A DNA stretch of 64,000 bases from Gammaproteobacteria bacterium UBA5109 (lineage in GTDB: Bacteria > Pseudomonadota > Gammaproteobacteria > Pseudomonadales > Pseudohongiellaceae). The notes beneath the pieces were generated by a model. The model saw only the letters and a list, made by a program, of their open reading frames with translations, did no database searches and had not been told where the DNA came from. The position numbers and the translations under genes are program-made. Location of the stretch: NCBI GenBank assembly GCA_002414385.1, contig DHZH01000008.1:62001-126000 (forward strand). The letters are read 5' to 3'. Positions within the stretch are counted from its first letter, which is position 1. Every line of letters begins with the position of its first letter. Below are positions 61,213 to 64,000 of this stretch, piece by piece.

Positions 61213-61925
61213 TGACTAACAGCAGGCAGGAAAATGTCGACCACAGCGAGATCGCCAAATTTGAAGCACTGGCCTCACGCTGGTGGGACCGCAACAGTGA
61301 ATTCAAGCCGCTGCATGATATTAATCCCCTGCGGATGGGTTACATAGACAGTATCGTCAATGTAGCGGGCAAAAAAGTCCTGGATGTCGGTTGTGGTGGC
61401 GGCATTCTGACTGAGGCACTGGCACACCGTGGTGCCAGGGTCACGGGTATTGATATGGGTGAAGCCCCCCTGTCAGTCGCGCGTTTACACCTGCTGGAAA
61501 GCGGCCTGGAAATTGATTACCAGCAAAATTCAGCCGAGGAATTTGCCCGGCAGTATCCCGGCGAATTTGATGTCGTTTGCTGCCTTGAAATGCTGGAACA
61601 TGTGCCAGACCCGGCCTCGGTATTACAATCCTGTCATGCCTTGCTGAAGCCTGGCGGTAACCTGATTGTTTCCACTATTAATCGCAATCCAAAATCCTAC
61701 CTCTTTGCCATCCTGGGAGCTGAATACATCCTGAGACTGCTGCCCCGCGGCACACATGAATACCAGAAATTTATCCGTCCTTCCGAACTGGCCCGTTTTG
61801 CCCGGCAGGCCGGCCTGCAACTGCAGGGTGAACGTGGCATGACCTATAATCCACTGAGTAAAAAGTACCGCCTCAGTGATGATGTGGATGTCAATTACCT
61901 CATGCACTTCAGCAAAGCCGAATAA
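61212..61925 (+). CDS. ubiG: ubiquinone biosynthesis O-methyltransferase UbiG
   Basis: A 237-aa SAM methyltransferase carrying out both O-methylations in ubiquinone synthesis. N-terminal EIAKFEALASRWWDRNSEFKPLH is diagnostic, SAM motif I is VLDVGCGGGILTEAL near residue 57, and the C-terminal YNPLSKKYRLSDDVDVNYL is family-typical. Peripheral membrane enzyme. Operon member between mtaD and mupP. Confidence 0.96.
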   Translation: MTNSRQENVDHSEIAKFEALASRWWDRNSEFKPLHDINPLRMGYIDSIVNVAGKKVLDVGCGGGILTEALAHRGARVTGIDMGEAPLSVARLHLLESGLEIDYQQNSAEEFARQYPGEFDVVCCLEMLEHVPDPASVLQSCHALLKPGGNLIVSTINRNPKSYLFAILGAEYILRLLPRGTHEYQKFIRPSELARFARQAGLQLQGERGMTYNPLSKKYRLSDDVDVNYLMHFSKAE

Positions 61926-61933
61926 GACGAATT

Positions 61934-62602
61934 GTGAGCAAACATTTACTCTTTGATCTGGACGGCACCCTGATGGACACCGCCGCCGATTTCACCAAGG
62001 TCCTTAACCGACAGCTTGAAAAGCACGGGCGCGAACAGGTGAGTTATGAACAGGTCAGGCAGACAGTCTCGGATGGAGCCCGGGCGCTGGTCAGACTGGG
62101 CTATGGCATCGATGAAAGTGATCCTGCCTTTAACGCCTACCTGCAGGAATTACTTGATGCCTACAGTGAACAGATTGGCCAAACTGAAGCCAGTCTGTTC
62201 AGTGGCATTGAGCATATGTTGCAGGATATTGCTGCCAGCCAGTTTCAATGGGGAATCGTTACCAATAAACCCTCACGCTTTACCACCCCCTTATTAGAAA
62301 ATTTTCCATTGCTGAGTGCCTCTGCAGTGGTTGTCTGTGCCGATCACCTGTCGCGCAGCAAACCAGACCCTGAAGGGCTGATGCTGGCCTGCCAGACCCT
62401 GGGTTGTGAAGCTGATCAATGCATCTATATCGGCGATCATCTGCGTGATGTTGAAGCCGGCAAGAATGCCGGTATGATGACGGTCGCGGTAAGCTGGGGA
62501 TATTTTCCACCCGGGACCAGACTGGAAGACTGGCAGGCTGACCTGATCGTCAGCAGTCCACAGGAAATAAGTGATTACGTATTCGGGAAACGACATGTTT
62601 GA
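61934..62602 (+). CDS. mupP: HAD phosphatase, MupP-type (MurNAc-6-phosphate phosphatase) or Gph
   Basis: A 222-aa HAD hydrolase: motif I FDLDGTLMDTA at residues 6-16, motif II VTNKPSRF near 114, motif III/IV CADHLSRSKPDPE and IGDHLRDVEAGKNAG. The position between ubiG and yciK is that of mupP in Pseudomonas, which acts in cell-wall recycling and fits the ampG gene in this window; phosphoglycolate phosphatase is the alternative. The start is GTG. The end overlaps yciK by 8 bp. Confidence 0.85.
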   Translation: MSKHLLFDLDGTLMDTAADFTKVLNRQLEKHGREQVSYEQVRQTVSDGARALVRLGYGIDESDPAFNAYLQELLDAYSEQIGQTEASLFSGIEHMLQDIAASQFQWGIVTNKPSRFTTPLLENFPLLSASAVVVCADHLSRSKPDPEGLMLACQTLGCEADQCIYIGDHLRDVEAGKNAGMMTVAVSWGYFPPGTRLEDWQADLIVSSPQEISDYVFGKRHV

Positions 62603-63341
62603 CTATCAGGCTCCGGAACAACTGCTTGCAGGCAAGGTAATACTTGTCACCGGCGCGACTTCAGGTATTGGGCGGGCCGCCGCACTGGCTTATGCCAGAC
62701 TTGGTGCCAGCGTGATTTTGCATGGGCGCCAGGTGGATAAACTGGAACAGCTTTATGATGAAATTGAAACGCTCGGCGGCGCACAACCGGCAATTACTCC
62801 ACTGGATCTGGAAACGGCCACGGAAAACCAGTACCAGGAACTGGCTGAGAGTATCAACAGGGAGTTCGGTCGCCTCGACGGACTGCTCAATAATGCCGCA
62901 ATTCTTGGCCCTCTGACGCCAATTCAGCATTATCCCCTGGCTACCTGGAATCAGGTTATGCAATGCAACCTGAATGCACAGTTTGCCATGTGTCATTATT
63001 GCCTGCCGCTTTTGCAGAAAGCAGAAAATGCTTCAATTATTTTTGTATCCTCCAGTGCCGGCCGCAATGCCTATGCCTACTGGGGTGCATACACAGTCAG
63101 CAAGGCGGCGATAGAAAACCTGGCCCAGGTGATGTTTCTGGAGCTGGAAAATACCTCTTCAGTGCGGGTAAATACAGTGAACCCGGGGGCTACGGCAAGT
63201 AAAATGCGCAAGAAGGCATTTCCTGCAGAAAACCCGGAAAAACTGCCGACTCCTGAAGAAGTCATGCCGGTATTTGTCTACCTGATGGGAGATGACAGTC
63301 TTGAGGAAAACGGCAAACAGTTTGACGCCCAGAAATCCTGA
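62595..63341 (+). CDS. yciK: YciK family short-chain dehydrogenase/reductase
   Basis: A 248-aa SDR oxidoreductase. The cofactor motif LVTGATSGIGRAAALAYA starts near residue 18, NNAAILGPLTP is near 98, and the catalytic Ser and Tyr-x-x-x-Lys are in FVSSSAGRNAYAYWGAYTVSKAA. The Arg after the glycine motif (HGRQVD) suggests NADP. YciK proteins are widespread but without a firmly known substrate. Start MFDYQAPE lies inside the mupP end, so they are coupled. Confidence 0.92.
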   Translation: MFDYQAPEQLLAGKVILVTGATSGIGRAAALAYARLGASVILHGRQVDKLEQLYDEIETLGGAQPAITPLDLETATENQYQELAESINREFGRLDGLLNNAAILGPLTPIQHYPLATWNQVMQCNLNAQFAMCHYCLPLLQKAENASIIFVSSSAGRNAYAYWGAYTVSKAAIENLAQVMFLELENTSSVRVNTVNPGATASKMRKKAFPAENPEKLPTPEEVMPVFVYLMGDDSLEENGKQFDAQKS

Positions 63342-63368
63342 TGAAGCTGGCGAACAGGCATAAAGCGC

Positions 63369-63944
63369 TCAGCTGTCTACCGGCATGGTTGTCTTAAAGG
63401 GCTCGTAATCTTTCAGCCGCTCATGCAAGGCCCGAAGTTGCGGGAAAGGTTCAAGACTGAGGTGCTTACGGAATTCTATCCAGCCCAGAAAACAGCCCAG
63501 ACGCAGAACAACATCATTCCAGGGCGCGTGCTCGGGGAATGCATGCCCTTCAAACTCCTGCAGCCCGGTCTGAATCCGGTTTTGCTGGCGCTGCAGATAA
63601 TTGACGCTTTCTGAACTGAAGCCTTCTTTCTTTAATAAAAATAAATTTACCTGCGCATCAATCAGGGTGTTAACTGCACAGTAATCATTCAATTCTTGCA
63701 CACTGGGCATAAAAATTTGTCCGGCCTGCTCACGAACATAACGCAAGATGGATGTCGAATCAGTCAGCATTTTTGTTGCGCCAGCTTCGCCATACTCCAG
63801 AAAAGGAATTTTTTGTGTGGGCGAAAGTTTCTTGCTCATCTGATAATCGATGTCGTGGATAAACTCAAAATCAAGCCCGCTTTCGAGTAAAGCAATCCGG
63901 CAATGCCTGACAAAGGGTGAAGGAGAATTTCCGTAAAGTTTCAT
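63369..63944 (-). CDS. glutathione S-transferase family protein
   Basis: A 191-aa protein with an N-terminal thioredoxin-like GST domain (residues 1-75, MKLYGNSPSPFVRHCRIALLE, QKIPFLEYGE, LTDSTSILRYV) and an all-helical C-terminal domain. The Ser-x-x-Pro-Phe start resembles Ser-type GSTs. Substrate unknown. Convergent with yciK, 27 bp apart. Confidence 0.85.
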   Translation of the reverse strand: MKLYGNSPSPFVRHCRIALLESGLDFEFIHDIDYQMSKKLSPTQKIPFLEYGEAGATKMLTDSTSILRYVREQAGQIFMPSVQELNDYCAVNTLIDAQVNLFLLKKEGFSSESVNYLQRQQNRIQTGLQEFEGHAFPEHAPWNDVVLRLGCFLGWIEFRKHLSLEPFPQLRALHERLKDYEPFKTTMPVDS

Positions 63945-64000
63945 AGTACTCGCTCCGCTGATCTAGCCTCTTCGATGTTTTGACTGTCGGGTAAAGGCCT

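Overview
The window comes from a gammaproteobacterium of roughly intermediate GC content, probably a marine heterotroph on the Pseudomonas/Cellvibrio/OM-clade side. The evidence is gene order: algU-mucA-mucC-mucD-lepA-lepB-DUF4845-rnc-era-recO, thrS-infC-rpmI-rplT-pheS-pheT-ihfA-merR-tRNA-Pro, gyrA-aroA-cmk-rpsA-ihfB-lapA-lapB-pyrF, and mtaD-ubiG-mupP-yciK are all classical for that group. No species call is supported. Almost everything is chromosomal core; there is no prophage, integrase, transposase or CRISPR array.

Layout. 1-861: 5' part of dnaX and the SRP RNA. 946-4717: an accessory cassette (C39-peptidase ABC exporter, HlyD-type adaptor, 51-aa membrane peptide), interrupted between exporter and adaptor by a 117-bp palindromic MITE-like element. 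4829-9630: ampG, uppP, tsaB, a lysine/alanine-rich histone-like gene and adk. 9701-9890: a second MITE-like element that has rewritten the last codons of mazG. 9872-18542: mazG, rlmD, cysM, recO, era, rnc, DUF4845, lepB, lepA. 18664-22093: the envelope-stress sigma operon algU-mucA-mucC-mucD, lacking mucB. 22168-25038: nadB, sdhE, ygfZ. 25259-35079: two giant tandem paralogous exported proteins (1491 and 1731 aa), each a signal peptide, a FecR domain, an acidic Asp/Asn linker and many beta-rich modules; a sigma-54-like promoter lies in front of the first. 35097-42700: tRNA-Pro and the translation/IHF operon to thrS and tRNA-Val. 42866-45641: a divergent AdoMet decarboxylase-like gene, a VOC protein whose signal peptide is broken by a stop codon, and an NHL beta-propeller protein. 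46016-51426: uvrB, tRNA-Asn, comEA-like, pyrF, lapB, lapA, ihfB. 51485-59624: rpsA, cmk, aroA, a PheA-TyrA fusion and gyrA. 59866-63944: mtaD, ubiG, mupP, yciK and a GST.

The most notable features are the giant FecR-domain pair (best candidate for an undescribed surface system); the prephenate dehydratase-prephenate dehydrogenase fusion in a locus from which serC, hisC and a chorismate mutase domain are missing; two foldback elements with reconstructable insertion events; and a C39 exporter cassette without recognisable cargo. Several operons lack members that are usual in relatives (mucB/rseB, relA, pdxJ, serC, hisC), suggesting a lineage that has pruned conserved operons.
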